From Hexactinellida sp. DTS-2022 (Eukaryota; Porifera; Hexactinellida): a DNA stretch of 64,000 bases. The position numbers and the translations under genes are program-made. The notes beneath the pieces are model-generated. The model was not told where the DNA came from, ran no database searches, and saw only the letters and a list, made by a program, of their open reading frames with translations. Of this stretch, positions 22,181-33,430 are shown piece after piece. The stretch spans positions 992,001-1,056,000 of the forward strand of contig JAPNXP010000004.1 in NCBI GenBank assembly GCA_028753945.1. Direction: 5' to 3'. Each line of letters begins with the position of its first letter. Within the stretch, counting starts at the first letter, position 1.

Positions 22181-22990
22181 ATGGCCACTCAACCTACAAT
22201 TCCAATGCTTTCTGAGGGAATGAGAGTAGGGGACTGGAAGCATCTTTTCCTAGCAAGTGTCCAACAAATTTCGGAAGGCGAGGAGGGACAGAAAAGAGCA
22301 ATTCAACTCCTACCAGCTTGCGTCAACCGGAGACCAGCTGAGAGGGAACTAGTAAGAGATATTGTAAAGTACACCGATACTATTGCCAGGGCTTTGGAAA
22401 TCCTAGAAGAAACTTTGGATCCACCGATTGATCTGTATCAGATGATGCAGGAGCTTTGCAGATCGGATTGGGAACCCGGGATACAAATAGACGATTTCTT
22501 TTTCATAATCCGACGTAAAGCTCAACACGCTGCCGTTGGAATGAAGTTCGTCGCCTCGTTACTCGCTTCCCAGCTCCCGAAGGACATACAAAGCAAGGTG
22601 CGCGATAAAGTTAAAGGTGTCGACGATGACATCGAGGGAGCCGACGGTAGAGGTTTGATGACAACTATTAAATGTGTACTAATTGAACGCTGGTACCCTC
22701 TGGATTTGGGGAACAAAGATTTTGAGAGGATCAAGAAAGTCGCAGTGTTGTCCGAAGCCGCGGAATTTTCACGCTCAATCAATTCTACTAGCTACGATGT
22801 AGAACCACCCCCGCCCTCGGACGATACGGTGGCTTACTTCAAGACTAATCCCCGGGGTGCTAAATGGGGCGACAATCTAAGCAGACAGTACCTCCCGCCC
22901 GGGGATGTTACATTTGTGGGGGATCGCATATGTGGAAATACTGTCCAGAAAAGCGATGTCCAGGATGCGGAGAAAGGGGACACGCCTTAA
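22181..22990 (+). CDS. gypsy Gag-like protein (269 aa)
   Basis: It starts at the first ATG after the leader. It has no motif identifiable by eye, but its position directly before protease/RT, its length and its charged helical composition fit a gypsy capsid. Its C-terminal part overlaps the pol frame (22,864-22,990). The two zinc knuckles expected at the end of Gag are encoded in the pol frame instead, so either a -1 ribosomal frameshift occurs in the overlap or a deletion has shifted the frame. It would form the particle in which the element is reverse-transcribed. Confidence 0.75.
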   Translation: MATQPTIPMLSEGMRVGDWKHLFLASVQQISEGEEGQKRAIQLLPACVNRRPAERELVRDIVKYTDTIARALEILEETLDPPIDLYQMMQELCRSDWEPGIQIDDFFFIIRRKAQHAAVGMKFVASLLASQLPKDIQSKVRDKVKGVDDDIEGADGRGLMTTIKCVLIERWYPLDLGNKDFERIKKVAVLSEAAEFSRSINSTSYDVEPPPPSDDTVAYFKTNPRGAKWGDNLSRQYLPPGDVTFVGDRICGNTVQKSDVQDAEKGDTP

Positions 22991-25216
22991 AGGAATGTCT
23001 GAACAAGGGTGGCGCAAAAAGCAGTAGGAAGATCTTGAACTTCGGACGCCGAGATATATGTACAGAACTTTCTGTTCTCCTACCTGTGAGGTTAAATGGA
23101 AAATCAATAACTGCAATCCTGGACTCTGGTGCTGGTCCCTCCGTAATTGACTACAACACCATATACGATTTAGGACTGGAATCCTTCGTGGAGAACCGAG
23201 CCAGCCAAGTGTATGGTTTGTCGCGAAAACCTGTGGGAGTTGTTGGGAGTATCAATTTAACTTTGGATCTTGGAGATGGGCAAGTTGTACATCATACATT
23301 TGAAGTACTCAGCGATACTGGAACAACTAGGATTCTGGGACGCGACCTATTGAGGAAATTCCGATCCACGGAGTTTGATTGGGCTACGCATAGAGTTCGG
23401 CTCGGAGATATTTGGAAGGATTCCCAAGCGGCTGTCGAGGGAGGAGACCCACTTTCTAGGGCGGAAGTCGCATGTTTAGAAGTCGCTCACTGTGAGGATG
23501 TTTGTTTAGCTCCAACGATAGTTAAGAGCGACCTAGACAGTTGCCAAAGAGAAAAACTCAACGAACTCTTAGCTGAATATTCGTGTGTATTCGCGAAGAA
23601 TCCAAAGAAACCAGCCATTACATCGATGACAAAACATAGAATCAATACTAGGGGCTCTTATCCAGTGAAACAAACTGTTCGTAGGGTATCACCGGTCATG
23701 GAGAGAGAAATCAACAAGCAGGTTGAAGACATGCTCACAAATGATGTTTGCCGGACGTCGAACTCTCCATGGTGTAGTCGGGTAATTCTGGTCTCAAAGA
23801 AACACGGAAGCACAAGATTTGTTGTAGATTACCGCGACTTGAATACTGTTACTACCAAGGACGCATACCCTATGCCGAATCCCAAAGATATTTTGGACAG
23901 GATGCATTTTAAAAGGCTCTTTACTTTTCTCGACGCCGCAAGCGCTTATTGGTGTGTTGAATTAGAAGAAGAGGATAAATGCAAGACTGCGTTTGCCACA
24001 CCCCGGGGACATTACGAGGTGAATCGTATGGCATTCGGTCTTTGTAATAGCCAAGCGACATACCAGAGGCTCATGGATGATAGTTTACGCGGAGTTGAGA
24101 ATGCAGATTCCTACATAGATGATATCTGTATACACTCGGACAATTTTGATAGTCACCTTAAGGACCTACGCCAAACGTTGAGTGCATTGAAAAAGGCAAA
24201 CATACAACTGCGACGCGACAAGTGCGTGTTTGCTGCCCTATCGGGTGAATTCCTTGGACATGTCATCTCGGTAAATGGGCGCCAACCTGTATCAAGGACA
24301 GTGGAAAAAATTGTTAATGCGCCTCACCCGAGGTGTAGACAGGAACTACAGAGGTTCCTTGGCCTCGTGAACTTTTACAGGGAATATATTCAGGACATGG
24401 CACATGTCGCTGAGCCCCTATACAAGCTTACACGAAAGGGAGTTGAATGGATATGGGATAGCCCTGCACAGAACGCGTTCTTGACCCTCAAGGATAGGCT
24501 AATTAAACACCCCGTAATATTGTCGTTTCCCGATTGGAATGGTGACTTTTACCTCCAGACTGACGCTTCATCAATCGCAGTTGGAGCTGTGCTTTCGCAG
24601 AAAGACGAACAAGGGAAATTAAGACCTTTAGGATACTCGTCTTCGGGTCTTACAGATGCACAAAGAAAGTACAGTGCGGGGGAGCTTGAATGTTGGGCGC
24701 TCATTGCTGCAGCTCGTAAATGGAGGTATTACCTGCAAGCGGCACGGAAAGTCGTGTTCTTGAGTGATCATAACCCGCTCCGGTGGTTGCGAAGGCAGAA
24801 GGATCCCATAAATAAGTTTTCGAGGTGGATACAAGAGCTAGAGGCGATCAATTATGAAATCCAGTATGTGAGAGGAGAGGAGAACGCAGCCGCAGATTAC
24901 TTGTCAAGACTTCCTAGCGAGATAGATCAAAATGTAAACGATGATGTCGATCATTTTGAGCGGCACTTATTTCCTATTTCCGATCAGTATCAATTATTAT
25001 CGAGGATCAAAGAAGATTTACGCCTAGACAAGGCAACATCTCTCGCGCTAGCCCAGCTTGATCATGGAGGCGTAATCTATTCGGGTAGATTCAAACGGCA
25101 ACGTGGAATGCATCTGAGTGATGGGTTACTTTATAGAGGTGATCAGGTTGTCGTACCTCACAGACTTAAGAATGAAATCCTTACACGAATTCACAATGAT
25201 TCGCATCCCGGTGTAA
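22864..25216 (+). CDS. gypsy pol: zinc knuckles, protease, RT, RNase H, start of integrase (truncated by insertion)
   Basis: This frame is -1 relative to gag and opens with ATG directly after an in-frame TAA (22,861-22,863). Order: two zinc knuckles (CYICGGSHMWKYC, an unusual CX2CX3HX4C, and CPGCGERGHALKEC); aspartic protease (LDSGAGPSVID, then RILGRDLL); reverse transcriptase (FVVDYRDLN, FLDAASAYW, NRMAFGLCN, YIDD in DSYIDDICIHS); RNase H (QTDASSIAVGAVLSQ, FLSDHNPLRWL); and the first part of the H2C2 finger (HNDSHPGVT). There the frame runs into an inserted palindromic element at about 25,217 and stops artificially at 25,269. All catalytic motifs seen are intact. Confidence 0.93.
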
Positions 25217-25374
25217 CAGCCCAGATTATACCCCCGTCCTCGAATAACCCCGGGTATAATCTGTCCTAGCCCAGATTATTCCCGGGGTTATTCTGTCCTA
25301 GGACAGATTATACCCCCGGGTATGAAGTGGACTAGCCCAAAATATACCCCCCTAGCCCAGATTATACCTGGGTA

Positions 25375-27837
25375 TAGGGTTTCCAATCCCGGACCGTTTT
25401 TCCAATCCCGGGATTTCGGGATTGAAAATCCTGCATCCCGGGATTCCCGGGAATCCCGGGATTCTCGGGACTTACTCTCGGGGACTTACTACTTACTATA
25501 ACACATTTGTAATGAATATATTTTAACGATGTTTATTATAATATGCTGATCTAATAATACTAAAGAAAACAGAAAGAAAATTCATGGTAAAATGAATGAT
25601 TAATTTATTTTTGATTTTTTCAAATTGTTCCTTATGAAACAGAGAACATCCAGCGTGTCATCATTAAGTCTACTTCGCAATTTATTGCAGAGATATGTAC
25701 ATGATGAAAACGTACGTTCTGCTTCAACAGAAGTTGCCGGTATTGTCAGCATCATCTGATACACCTTGTCTAAGTAGTACCCTCTTTTTCCTGTTTGCTC
25801 TGCAACAGTGATTTCATATTTTAAGATGTTTGGTAAACTTGTAATATTATCAAGTGAATGATAATTTTGAGGAATTTTCATCGATGCGTCTATTGCTAGT
25901 TGCAATTTCTTTGCGAGAGGAAGATCTTCTGGTTCTGGATTCAAAGTAACTTCTGATAATTGTGATTCTGTTATACCATCTTCACTAATTGGGAATTCCT
26001 CATCTTCTCGCCGTATTCTGGATAGTAGATTAGCACAAAATATTCTTACATTTGACTTCTTTTCGAGTTTTGCAGAGGGGTTATGGAGATATTGAAGCAT
26101 TACTGAAGCATCAGTGTAACGCTCTTGAACAATTCGTTGGTTAATAGATTCCAGTATTTTTTTATGATAATGCGATTTGGATTTGTGAATATCGTCAAGT
26201 AGAAATTTTATTGTTGCTTCAGCTGTGATTAAATTTGTATCACGTCGGCATAGAGCTTCTAAAGCAATTTTAATAGGGTTCAATGCGTCTACTATAGAAG
26301 ATATCAGCGCAAATTCCTCATCAGTAAAATATATCCCTTGATTAAGATCTAACAATGCTTTTTGTGTGGGCACCTTAATCTGAACTATTCTTACAAGCAT
26401 GTTAACGAGTGAACTCCAACGAGTCTTACAATCCAATATCATATTGAGTCCATTTGGATATTTTTCTCTTACATACTTTTGTAAAGTTTCATTCTTAAGA
26501 GGCGAATGTTTAAATATTTTCACAACTCTTCGTACCTTATTCACTGTTTCAATAATATCTAAATTTAATGCTAGAGCATTTCCAGAGTCTGCAGGTCCTG
26601 AAATATCTAACCCATCAGAAAAATCATCATCACTATCATGATCTAATGTTGTCCTATTATCTTCATCATCAGTTCCACTGCCATCACTCATTATTGCAAT
26701 ATCCTCATTATGCTTCTGATAGAATATGTCCTGTATGACAAGTTGTAGTCCATGAGCATAGCACAACTGGTGAAGACTTGCTATCGATCGCCCCAACTTT
26801 TTCATCATCGCGCAGCCGTCTGTTGTGATGCCAACAATATCCTTCTCAAAATTCACTCCAAATTCATTCAGCTTTTGCACGATAACATTTAAACATGCGT
26901 CAGAAGAAAATCTACCCCTTATCCGTATTAAACCAAGGTTCCAAAAAAAACCATTACCATGGATGTTTATATTAAGATATCGTTTATTTTGCACTGAAGT
27001 CCATTCGTCAAAAGTCAGGCTGAAATATTCACCTTTAGATTTAGAAATGTGTATAGATCTCTTTACCGATTCGCGTAATTGCTGTCCGTATTTCATTACT
27101 TGATCTCTAACCCCAACAACAGATTTAGGTATTGAGTGACCGAGTGCACCAAGGGATCTTCTTAGGTCAAGTGAAGTTGTGAAAACATTGAATGAGAGAC
27201 CGTCACAAGCAGTCATTCTTGCTAATACAGCTGGTAAACTAGTATCGTTGATGTAATAATCAAGTGTTCTCACTGCGTTTAGATTTGGCTGCTTAGACAG
27301 TTCCATGTTAGTTTCATTCGTACTCTTTCGCTTTAATACTTCAATTTGATGAATTGATCTTATATGCATGTGTAGCCCTTTCGTAGATCCGCCCTCACAC
27401 TTAAGTGTTTTTTTACATAATTTGCATTGGGATAATTTACCACAAGTAGATCGCCTAAAATGTTCCCATATCTTGGTTCCCACAAAATCTTGGTAAATGA
27501 CTTTAATCTCGGCCATAAAGTGAAATATGATAAATGGCATTTGATTTCATTATTTGTTTATATATAATGCATATACTTTATGTAGATATGAATTCATAGT
27601 AAAGTTGATAATTTTTATTAGTTAAGAAAGGAACCATTCAAGTTCGAAGTGTATCAGACGTTAACTCGTAAACATTAGTCAAGAATCGTGATGTTTTTAT
27701 CAGAATACAGTAATACAGCTTCAGGACATATTTCGGGATTCCCGGGATTTAGCAAACCAATCCCGGGATTGAACTCGGGATTAACGCTACGGGATCCCGG
27801 GATCCCGGGATCGGGAATCCCGGGATTGGAAACCCTA
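25375..27837 (-). mobile_element. hAT transposon with intact transposase frame
   Basis: The ends are TAGGGTTTCCAATCCCGG and CCGGGATTGGAAACCCTA, with further TCCCGGGATT repeats just inside each end. The flanks CTGGGTA (25,368-25,374) and CCGGGTA (27,838-27,844) match at six of seven positions, so the duplication is imperfect. It carries a single open frame for the transposase. Confidence 0.85.
25600..27540 (-). CDS. hAT-family transposase, BED finger and dimerisation domain (646 aa)
   Basis: A single uninterrupted frame. An N-terminal BED-type zinc finger is at residues 39-64 (C39, C42, H59, H64). Then come an RNase H-like core with candidate acidic residues in LTFDEWTS and GITTDGCAMMKKLG, an acidic insertion (SDGSGTDDEDN region, about 285-310), a KTRWSSLVNML segment, and the C-terminal hAT dimerisation block (IPATSVEAERTFSSC, then LRSRLNDDTLDVLC). 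Met9 (MAEIKV) is an alternative start. It would cut at the CCCGGGATT-rich ends and integrate with 8-bp duplications. The length is normal for hAT and no lesion is visible, so it could be functional. Confidence 0.93.
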   Translation of the reverse strand: MPFIIFHFMAEIKVIYQDFVGTKIWEHFRRSTCGKLSQCKLCKKTLKCEGGSTKGLHMHIRSIHQIEVLKRKSTNETNMELSKQPNLNAVRTLDYYINDTSLPAVLARMTACDGLSFNVFTTSLDLRRSLGALGHSIPKSVVGVRDQVMKYGQQLRESVKRSIHISKSKGEYFSLTFDEWTSVQNKRYLNINIHGNGFFWNLGLIRIRGRFSSDACLNVIVQKLNEFGVNFEKDIVGITTDGCAMMKKLGRSIASLHQLCYAHGLQLVIQDIFYQKHNEDIAIMSDGSGTDDEDNRTTLDHDSDDDFSDGLDISGPADSGNALALNLDIIETVNKVRRVVKIFKHSPLKNETLQKYVREKYPNGLNMILDCKTRWSSLVNMLVRIVQIKVPTQKALLDLNQGIYFTDEEFALISSIVDALNPIKIALEALCRRDTNLITAEATIKFLLDDIHKSKSHYHKKILESINQRIVQERYTDASVMLQYLHNPSAKLEKKSNVRIFCANLLSRIRREDEEFPISEDGITESQLSEVTLNPEPEDLPLAKKLQLAIDASMKIPQNYHSLDNITSLPNILKYEITVAEQTGKRGYYLDKVYQMMLTIPATSVEAERTFSSCTYLCNKLRSRLNDDTLDVLCFIRNNLKKSKIN

Positions 27838-27882
27838 CCGGGTATATACTGATGGGGGGTTAATCTGGGCTGCTACACCGGG

Positions 27883-27981
27883 TTGCACTTAATTAGGTGC
27901 CGTGTGTATGGCCAGATTTTCTGGTCCAAAAATGTTTGGATAAACAACTGTTTGTACACCGTAGCAGTTTTACCTCCTTAA
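27883..27981 (+). pseudogene. gypsy integrase remnant right of the insertion
   Basis: After the inserted element the reading LHLIRCRVYGQIFW continues an H2C2-type pattern that would follow HPGVT at 25,213. A following PKM in another frame suggests a one-base indel. It stops within about 100 bases and no integrase core follows, so the gypsy element is truncated. Confidence 0.45.
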
Positions 27982-28159
27982 AATAATGCCGCACATTGAA
28001 TAGTACTGATTATGTTTTATGGCTAATACCTCTAGGGAGCAGAAAATTTTCTACCTCCATAATATAGTGCCAGCCACAAAAATCCTAGATAAATCTCTGG
28101 TCACCATAATTACCCATGGGCATGGCCCACTCTGTTTACATGCCTGGTAATAAGTAGTA

Positions 28160-28769
28160 CAGTGGAATTGCTGTATTAGCAACTCGTATTTGCATGAAAT
28201 TTGGTGTGCTAATAGGCGAAGTTGCTAATAAAGGAACAGAAATAACATTAAAAGCTCGCTTGGGAACTTAAAATAAGTTGCTAATAGTGCAATGTTGCTA
28301 CAGTACATATTGGATACAGTGATAATGGTGGGGACATCTGATTTGTGGCCAAATTATCACTATATCCAATATATCACTATATCCAATATATCACTATACC
28401 CATTATATCACTACATCCACTGTATCACCGCATCTAATATATGTCTGTATACATTGTCAATACTTATATTCTGAAAAGAATAATCAAATTCCTTATCAAA
28501 TTCAAGTGGTAACGATATTTATACTGTAAAATATGAAATTATGGGGTCCAAGGAAGGTCAAAAATTCAATATTCTTGTATAATCTGTACACAAATTATCA
28601 CTATATCCAATAATGATATCACTATAACCAATAAATTTTGTATGGGATTTGCTCGGGGACGCACCTAAAGCTACAAAATTATCACTATATCCAATATATC
28701 ACTATATCCATGATCACTATATCTATTATGTAATGTAATAGGGGATTTGCAAATAAAGCAATTCCACTG
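28160..28769. mobile_element. pogo/Tc1-type MITE with internal minisatellite, TA duplication
   Basis: The ends are CAGTGGAATTGCT and AGCAATTCCACTG, flanked by TA (28,158-28,159; 28,770-28,771). Inside, 28,358-28,440 and scattered stretches to 28,725 repeat an ATCACTATATCCAATAT unit of about 17-18 bp. Confidence 0.8.
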
Positions 28770-28771
28770 TA

Positions 28772-29384
28772 GTTTAAATTGTCTTCTTTAATTTATTAAA
28801 AGCAAATAAATTATAAAAAACCCCTCACAGACGGGATGGGAGTGTGCTCCTTCTGATTGCACTTCCCCAATGTTTAATTTAACTAGAATTTCAATATTCA
28901 AATTACATCTCATCTTAGTGTAATATAATTTAATTAATGTTTGAATTGTGAAGACTTCAAATGTTTAAATTAATTAAAGATTAATTATTACAAATATAAA
29001 TTAGGAATACTTGCTAGTATTTACGTTACTATTTTGAATAATAGAATTGACATCATCATCAACTTGTGAAATGTTTCAACTTCCAAGTGTTTTAATTGCA
29101 CTTGTATGAAACACATAGTCACTTACAAACCAATCAATAACAGTCATTATCTTAGCAAGAATAGTAGGCTTATGTAATATGTTCTATAGTATTCAGTATA
29201 CTATAGAGTAATTACTAATTACAATATGGAGAAGATGCTGATTTACCTAAAAAAACGTTAATAAAACGTAGAAATGATTAGCAACCTAATTATTTCAATT
29301 GATATATAGAAAGAACATCCTTAGGAGAATACAACCTCTATATTTTCAATAACTAATTCGAATTATTAAAGAGTCACTGGACCA
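28772..29384. other. no gene seen
   Basis: AT-rich, no coding potential or repeat structure recognised. Confidence 0.5.
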
Positions 29385-30910
29385 CAGGGTTGGGTTCAAG
29401 TACAATTTACTTAAGTACTTCTGTACTTAAGTACACATTATTGAGTACTTGTACTTGTACTTAAGTACTTTTTTGTTTAATCCAATGTACTTGTACTTGT
29501 ACTTAAATACTTTCCAAATGTACTTGAAATTTAAATTACTTTTCAAGTACTTTTTCAAGTACTTTTTATTAAACTTCTATTCTTAACTAGAATGATTGTT
29601 GGCTTTGTTGCCAATTTATTGATCAACACTATAGTTTCTATTGTTGATCATTGCAGTGCAAGCTCACTATACTACTTTGAAACACTGATGTTTCTTAGGT
29701 CTAATATGGATTGATCTTAATTATGTTCATTTATATTTGTTGTGTTTGAACGTAGAGAACTAATTATCGTCTATCAGCAATATTAACTCTCAAGCTTGTG
29801 AACAACTATTCAACGTCCTCAGGCGAATATCTACACAAATTTCGTTTATAAGGGTCGAAAATGTGTTCTACAATATTTGATATTTTTTGCATGTTTAAAT
29901 AAATATGAAATTCACAAATTGTCAAAAGTAATAAAGAAACTAACACTCTTTCAAAGGATTATTTCTAATATACTAGATAGTAAATAATATTCAAACTATT
30001 GTATAGTGGTGCATGCATAATAAAGGAAGGTGGTCACCGCCTTTTTTGAATCCCGAAGGCCCATACAAGGCTCATTATACCATCTTTGACAACTTGGGAA
30101 CTCCACCTAGTGTTTGAACGCTTAAGTAGATAAACGACAAACACATCATAGTGAGATTGTATTTGTGCCATTTCATGTTGCACATTAAAAAATTTTCCCT
30201 GTATTGCTGGGAACTGAGTTTTTTTCAGATTTGAAAATTTCACTTGAATGCTTCCCCATATTCCTCTGTCGCCATCTTACATTTGAGGGATCAATTTAAC
30301 TGCCAATGAGAGGCAAACGGTTATCGCAAATAGTCCACAGTTAGCCCCGCCATTTTGCTGCTGGATATTGCAATAGTTACATTTATGAATTGAACATCAA
30401 CAAATAATTAGCAAAAACTTAGTATATAATAGTTAAGGGTGTCCTTGCAAGGAAAATAATGGGGAAATCTACATAAAAATACACTGGACACAACTTTTTA
30501 TTTATTGGCCAATTACTGCAGAAGGACCATAACAAAGTTTGTACATGGTTTTGAGTCTCTTCCAACCGTGTTTTCAGAGTTATAAGCCATCTGGTACAGC
30601 GAAACACTGGTTTACCACTTTGAACGATTCTCTTGACTGAATTCCTCAACATTGTTTGGATTGGTGGTAACCTTACATTATCCAAGCAATCAATAATTAA
30701 AATAAACCACAATTGATCAAAAAAAATAGTTAATTCCCATTAAATTTCAAAAGTACTTAAAATTGTACTTAAGTACTTTCCGAAAGTACTTGTAATTGTA
30801 CTTAAGTACTTTCATTTCAATTGTAATTGTACTTGTAATTGTACTTGAAATTTTTTGGAGTACTTGTTACTTGTACTTAAGTACTTTCAAAGTACTTGAA
30901 CCCAACCCTG
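29385..30910. mobile_element. hAT element, 8-bp duplication CTGGACCA
   Basis: The ends are CAGGGTTGGGTTCAAGTAC and GTACTTGAACCCAACCCTG. CTGGACCA is perfectly duplicated (29,377-29,384; 30,911-30,918). The subterminal 150-200 bp on each side are arrays of ACTTGTACTTAAGTACTTT, typical transposase-binding iterations. Small frames inside (30,034-30,243 and 30,419-30,712, minus) carry only a weak RSNTRWSSQVV resemblance to hAT, so it is probably non-autonomous or decayed. Confidence 0.85.
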
Positions 30911-31060
30911 CTGGACCAGAATACAAATTTCGATATAACTGACGAACAAAAGCGAAATTGAGAAATCGGGCTTCGAGGTGATCATCTCCAGAAAATTCTA
31001 TATCTACTGTCCAAATTTTAAATCTCTATCCCTTATGGTTTAGTCAGGCCATCGCGTACG

Positions 31061-31078
31061 GCCGGCCGGCCGGCCGGA
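31061..31078. repeat. (GGCC)n tract
   Basis: A run of alternating GGCC in an AT-rich surrounding; fully self-complementary. Confidence 0.8.
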
Positions 31079-31124
31079 AGTCCGACAGAGGTAAATTCAA
31101 TAGTGTGCACTTATAGTATAAAAC

Positions 31125-31774
31125 TATAGTAGGACTGTCACGAAAAAATTGGTCCGGGCCAAAACTGGTCCGGTCGGACCAATTTTGGCTCGGCCAAAAA
31201 TGGTCCGGGACCAATTTTGGCCTGCCATAAATGGTCCTAGCTTGCTAAAATAGGTCCGGCCTAAACTTTTTGCTAGATCGCATTGTTAGATCGCACTAAA
31301 GTTGCTAAAACAGACCTCCCACTAGTGCGAAATTGTGTAGGACAATCAATAATTAAATTGAAAATGTATCTTTTTCTAATTGTCTACTATGGTTCAGGGG
31401 GAAAAGGAGTCCCTTGTGAGTATGAAGGCATGAATAATAGTGAAAAGTATTGGTTTTGTAATTGTGATATATGGAGTTACGGTGTAAAGAATCAACTTTG
31501 TAATTGTGTATTATTGAATATTGTGAAAACATTTGCATCTCTAGTATTCTTGTGTTGATGAATGATAAAAGCTATATAATTATTGTCTTGGAATGGCTGT
31601 CCGGCGGGGACCACCTTTGGCCAATGGGGACCGCCTTTGGCGACCAAAACTAGTCCGACCGGACCATTTATGGCCAGCCAAAATTGGTCCCGGACCATTT
31701 TTGGCAGTCAAAAGTGGTCCGGCCGGACTAGTTTTGACCCGGACCAATTTTGGCGTGACAGGGACCCTACTATA
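31125..31774. mobile_element. MITE with TATAGTAGG ends and TTGGTCCGG arrays
   Basis: The ends TATAGTAGG...CTGTCACG and CGTGACAGGGACCCTACTATA are complementary. Both sides carry repeated AAAATTGGTCCGGGCC-type sequence. The middle 300 bp is unremarkable. Frames across it are artefacts. Confidence 0.65.
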
Positions 31775-31921
31775 ACGTTTTTTACTAGAAGAAGCACACT
31801 AAATCACATAAAGTAATGAATCAATTACCAAACATAGTATATTCTGTGTATACCATGAACAAACAGATAATCACATCATAGAATAACATTGTTTCTCCAT
31901 ACCAGACATATCTTCTGAGCA

Positions 31922-32100
31922 GTGTATTATACAGCTATTTGTAAATACGCTCCCAATCCTGGTCTGATCCAATTTTCATACGCCTAATCGCTACGGTATA
32001 GGAGAGGATTCCAAATTTTCACGCTCCTAAATTCTAATTTTCCAAAAATCATGCTCCAAAAGGAGCGTATAGCGCTCCTGGATAACTCCTTGCTTCTGAG
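31922..32100. repeat. interspersed repeat, copy 2
   Basis: Matches 19,085-19,230 (TTTGTAAATACGCT, GGTCTGATCCAATTTTCATA, GGTATAGGAGAGG). Confidence 0.6.
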
Positions 32101-32271
32101 AGCTTAAACAACCGGATTACTTGGTGTCAAAGGTATAAATAGAAAAACCCATTTTCATTTTCACTTCCAATTGAAATTTAATTAACTTTCAGTTTCAATT
32201 TCACATTCCAGGGAATCCGCGAGTTAAAAATTATTTAATTAAAACACTATCAACAGCTTATTACACAGTGG

Positions 32272-33037
32272 TTAACCTACTGCTAGTGCTAGCTCATCAA
32301 ATGACTCACACATGTACTGTCTGCTCTCAGAGTATACGGTATCTCTCTCTAGCAACTCACCACATGTCATTATCTCCCCGTTAAGGAACACTCTAACGTC
32401 ACTGCCCTTCAATTCTAAGTGGTGCACTTCAGATAGATAGCCTCTGTCAATGCTAATTGGCTTATCGCGTATTCACTGTCTAAAATTAGATCTGGTTGAG
32501 TGGAATTCACATTGGTTAGCTCGAGGGGGATTTACCCTCAGGTAGTGATGGGAGAAACCGGTTTGTACGAATGGAATGTCGATACTATCTATCCAGTAAG
32601 GACTAACAAAGGAGAACAGAACTCAATTGGTTGTAATTAGACTTATTAGCTAACTTATGGTAGGACCATTCCATCCTTGTAAATAATAAACTTAATGTTA
32701 GGATTTATAGAATTGAGAGACTGGACAAACTCAATCTCTTTCAGAGAAGAATACACCCCCAAAGACAGTTTTGCTATTTCTTTCGCCATATCGAAGTAGA
32801 AGTATATACTGACTATTCCCTCAAGGATAACATCGATAATTTCGATAGCAATCAGCTTCCCATTAAGTTTATACTCCTGATGGTAAGTACCGTAGTTAAC
32901 TCCATCTCGAGACTCAGGTCTGAGAGGAGACTGTACGGCGTGTTGGGTATACCCTTCTGGTAATTTAGGATCTTTACGATACTTCTCTTGAATGTAGCGA
33001 TTGTATAGCTCAAACCCTTCCTGTGTGAATCTATATA
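32272..33037 (-). pseudogene. ATE1-like arginyl-tRNA--protein transferase remnant
   Basis: Reading the minus strand from a good splice acceptor (CTACAG| at 33,038), the frame gives EGFELYNRYI, YGTYHQEYKLNGKLIAIEII and LSLGVYSSLKEIEFV. These align in order with the C-terminal catalytic region of ATE1, which transfers arginine to protein N-termini for degradation. The frame then breaks: a second frame has KLANKSNYNQLSSVLLC, resembling the ATE1 MxYKxxYxPSxLLC block, followed by stops. A third has VRVFLNGEIMTCGELLERD, resembling the C-terminal end, with a stop at 32,272. The retained acceptor argues for a genomic rather than cDNA-derived copy. It is probably a decayed paralogue. Confidence 0.75.
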
Positions 33038-33142
33038 CTGTAGAACATAAGTAATAATTGCAACCAAATTAATTTCGTAAAAGAAAATGTTTACCCACCG
33101 TGGTATTAAATTAATTATATACAACTTTACCTTTATATAGTA

Positions 33143-33430
33143 CTAGCGCGCTTCAGTTTCTAGATCGCTTCGCAGCACAACTCAACCACACACACCAACC
33201 GCTTAGCGGTTGGTATGTGGTCTAATCTTGATTATAAAGCGTAAATAGGCCTAAAATAATCAAATTTAACGATGTGTAATTTTAATGATTACGTCATCAT
33301 GCGATAAAGATAATGGGATGAAGCCTCCAGTTTGAAACACCATGACGTGAGGCAATGCCTAGCTGTCTAATGCTGCGAAGTCACCGAAATGAATTTGTCA
33401 TCATCCGAGTCTGATTCCGGTGCAATGATG
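33143..33430 (-). mobile_element. Helitron 3' end, minus orientation (5' end not found)
   Basis: It starts forward as A|CTAGCGCGCTTC with the hairpin ACCAACCGCTTAGCGGTTGGT just inside, like 62,594-63,083. Similarity (AAATAGGCCTAAAAT, TTTTAATGATTACGTCATCA) fades by about 33,310. Confidence 0.6.

Larger units (their letters stand above)
25217..27872. mobile_element. palindromic element inserted in integrase, itself hosting a hAT transposon
   Basis: The ends are CAGCCCAGATTATACCCCC and GGGGGGTTAATCTGGGCTG; complementarity may extend outward through CCCGGTGTA (25,207) and TACACCGGG (to 27,882). Both flanks are packed with variants of CAGATTATACCCCC. The hAT at 25,375-27,837 splits it. Confidence 0.65.
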
